Assembly (NCBI GenBank): GCA_018398765.1 | Contig: JAHBMJ010001878.1 | Location: 6,376-53,875 of the forward strand | From: Chromera velia | Lineage: Eukaryota > Sar > Chromeraceae | Length of the DNA stretch: 47,500 nucleotides | Direction of reading: 5' to 3' | Shown here: in pieces, positions 45,577 to 47,500 of the stretch | Layout of the letters: every line of letters starts with the position of its first letter | How positions within the stretch are numbered: the stretch's first letter is position 1 | Notes under the pieces: model-generated | Database searches by the model: none | The model's input: the letters and a program-made list of their open reading frames with translations, nothing else | What the model was told of the DNA's origin: nothing | Program-made: the position numbers and the translations under genes

Positions 45577-46591
45577 AGACGCACAGACACAGACACACAC
45601 GGAGAGAGACAGACACAGACAAGCACAAATGTTGCACATGAATACACATAAACACCCCCATACACATACGCAGACTGCCAAACAAAAAAATGCGTACGCA
45701 CATGTGTGCGTACGAACATTCCTGCAAAGGCTGCGTTTCCGCATCAATCAAGAAGTAGGTGCCAAGTGAAATGTCCCAACCCTTCTTCTCTCTAGGTCCT
45801 AAATTTGCAAAGGAGGCGGGGATGCATGCTGTGAGAGAGATAATGCGAGAGAAATGGTGACATACGGCTACCGGCGCACTGCTAGTGAACAGTCCGAGAG
45901 GTTGCTTATGTGTGTGTGTGTGTTTAGGTGCACATGCGATAACAGAAAGAATTGCGGGGACCAGACATGAACGGGCAGGTGGAAGGCGTTGGCTCGTCTT
46001 CCCTCCCTTGACTGACAGGAATCTCTTGTACCCGTCTTCTGCCTCCTTCCGGAGTACGTTCATGTTGAAGCAGTCTTTGAGTGTCCCCATTCTCCCATGA
46101 GACGACACAGCGAGAAGAAGAAGGCAAAAGAAGAGCGCGTAAATTCCTGTGATGGCCTCTGAAAAGTCAAAGTCGCACAGTGCCAAATGAATCAACGCCC
46201 AGCCTGCGCCATTGGCACAGAGAATTCCGTAATACCAAACGCGTTGCACGTCAAACATGCTGAGCATGATTGCAGGCCAGAGCCCTTCGAATTGGTGTTC
46301 ACTCAGATACATCTGTCGGTCGTCAGCATCAGCAAAAACTTGCAAAAGACCAAAAAGATTGAAAGATGCTGCTATTGCAACGAGAACTAAATGGAGATAC
46401 AGTTCAAAGGAAGCCTCTTCCCGTCGTCTTAACCATTCAGATGCAAGTACAGAGTGGGAAACAGCCCCGAAGAGGTTGGCTGCCAGCACGCACTCGCTCC
46501 ATATCCTCTCTTCCTGATCTGCCCAATCTTCAGAGTCAGAAGAGAAAAAGAGAAGCTGCAAAAGCAGCGGAATTATAACCGTGGCAGCCAT
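43206..46591 (-). CDS. Membrane-bound hybrid histidine kinase with C-terminal receiver domain
   Basis: Exons in transcript order: 46591-46017, 45440-45344, 45217-44887, 44715 to about 44325, 44175-43952 and 43577-43206. Exon 1 encodes at least four hydrophobic segments, a multi-span sensor. The next exons give the H-box [11 protein letters not shown] (phospho-His, about 45420), a DHp helix [11 protein letters not shown], and the ATPase domain: N-box [10 protein letters not shown]1 DTGAGL, F-box LFLPYSQ, G2 [12 protein letters not shown] Pro-rich linker leads to DCLVVDD, then LMDKDMPG (phospho-acceptor Asp), SITGEA and LPKP of a complete receiver. All catalytic residues are present, so phosphorelay activity is expected. 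In-frame TAG (45218) and TGA (44876) stops fall in proposed introns, the first of them a GC-AG intron. The frame runs open upstream of the 46591 ATG in register with another hydrophobic stretch (VIWFTVFF), so a further 5' exon is likely. The donor of exon 4 is unresolved (phase 1 is needed). Donors of exons 1 and 5 are GTCAGT. Confidence 0.85.
45481..45570 (-). repeat. (CA)n(GA)n microsatellite in histidine-kinase intron 1
   Basis: About 26 CA units with one GACA break and then 15 GA units. On the sense strand this is (TC)n(TG)n, ending about 40 nt before the acceptor of the H-box exon. Confidence 0.95.
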
Positions 46592-47104
46592 GAAGAAGAC
46601 AGTGAACCAAATGACAGGAGAAACACGTGCGAGCTGCTGTCGGCTTGCATGAACACGCTATGCCTGAAACGTAAGCGGGTGTTTTCCTGCCCCTGCAACA
46701 GCTTCTTCTCGTGTCTCCATCGCCTTTGCTGAAACAGGGTCCAGATTGAAGCAGTGGCTTTACAGATAAGATGCACCAAAGAATAAACACCTCGAGAGAA
46801 ACCCCTGTCTTGCTTTCGTGCACAAACAACACACAGAAAAATATGTATGGAGTCACCAGCGACTTGTATGACTTGGGACGACTTAAGTTAGAGGATGAAG
46901 TCAATGGACTCAACAGACTTAGACCTGCTCGGACGAGGACACTGAGAAGCTATAGGGATGGCTTGTCGGGGGCTTCCATGATAAATGAGGATTGTACATC
47001 TTCTTTTCTTGCATGATTCAGTGACGGATGAACAATTGCATGCATGCATGTTGCACAGTTGCATATACGGAAAGTCCTGAATTTTCGCATCTTACTATTA
47101 ATAT
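46592..47104. other. Upstream region of the histidine kinase gene
   Basis: 46592-46665 stays open in the kinase frame up to a TAG directly followed by CGT GTT CAT, so an acceptor here may join an unseen 5' exon. 47033-47060 carries GCATGCATGCATG. No independent gene seen. Confidence 0.45.
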
Positions 47105-47275
47105 ATCGCCTCGGGGGGTAGCTCAGCTCTGCTGAGATCAGCCGAGAGGCCCTGAGATCGCACGCATCCGCATAATGCATTTTTTCATTTTTTGGGGGGG
47201 GATTCGGTTCTGTCTCCGTCACGGTCGGTGTTGCCCAAATTCCAAAATGTGCCCCTCAAGCAACTCGCACGGAGC
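47105..47275 (+). repeat. Dispersed repeat, copy 2 (of 6453-6639)
   Basis: Same block order and orientation as 6453-6639. The GTGCCCCTCAAG-x-AACTC-x-CAC-x-GAG block is repeated once more at 47321-47345, just outside the aligned part. No ORF. Confidence 0.8.
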
Positions 47276-47500
47276 CGCGATCGCATTATAATATTATATA
47301 CTTCGCTCTTCATGATACGTGCCCCTCAAGTAACTCACACAGAGTTAATTACATATATGTTCATGCGCGGTCTTGAAAAGCATATTTTATACACGTTTCT
47401 GTGGCCCCCGCCATTTGCCCATGCATGCATTACAGGCAATTAAGACATGCCCAAGCCCCTGATGGTTTGCATCGGCCGACCCCCTAAATATAGCCCCCCG

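Noticed and set aside
47105-47275. tRNA gene
   Set aside because: AGCTCAG and GGTTCGGTTC are present but no cloverleaf can be folded and the boxes are too far apart; kept only as a repeat.

Overview
This is a stretch of nuclear DNA from a protist. Its genes are split into many short exons with consensus GT-AG introns, and most introns carry long simple-sequence runs. Mixed base composition, TGCATGCA-type palindromes, degenerate LINEs, a multi-TM hybrid histidine kinase and a cilium-associated FAM221 gene all sit together. The best fit I can offer is an alveolate alga of the chromerid type (Chromera or Vitrella); this is inference, because no rRNA or organelle gene is present to settle it. I found no rRNA, tRNA or CRISPR.

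Layout. 1-1411 (-) holds the N-terminal part of a calpain-like protease whose cysteine box is degenerate. It is divergently arranged with a six-exon FAM221A-type gene at 2195-5631 (+). An AT-rich gap follows, then a dispersed repeat (6453-6639), a membrane-anchored protein with two cysteine-rich domains of CS-alpha-beta-like spacing (7083-7727, -) and a Pro-rich repeat ORF (8287-8691, -). From 8692 to 13083 I see no convincing gene, only a LINE 3' end and microsatellites. 13084-16142 (-) is a three-finger CCCH protein gene. 18804-23688 is a graveyard of minus-strand non-LTR retrotransposon copies.

The centre of the window is a 12.6-kb ZW10 gene (25027-37671, -) that I could assemble as about 27 exons with compatible phases at most junctions. 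Directly upstream, and overlapping its start by 20 bp, is a small three-exon gene of unknown function (37652-38230, -). 38395-42399 is a direct-repeat-flanked block with a gag-like relic. 43206-46591 (-) is a hybrid histidine kinase with an integral membrane sensor, DHp and ATPase domains and a C-terminal receiver. A second copy of the 6453-6639 repeat lies at 47105-47275.

The genes do not form an operon-like system; they are ordinary eukaryotic housekeeping and signalling genes. The most distinctive signals are: (i) a class of 5' splice sites reading GTCAGT, used about as often as GTGAGT across five genes; (ii) the tandem defensin-like domains; (iii) a calpain lacking the normal residues round its catalytic Cys; (iv) a triplicated 3' splice site in the FAM221A gene; (v) microsatellites placed against intron acceptors; and (vi) the small gene overlapping the ZW10 start. 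All exon structures were derived by hand from open frames, splice motifs and phase, helped by family resemblance recalled from memory. None has been checked against transcripts or databases.
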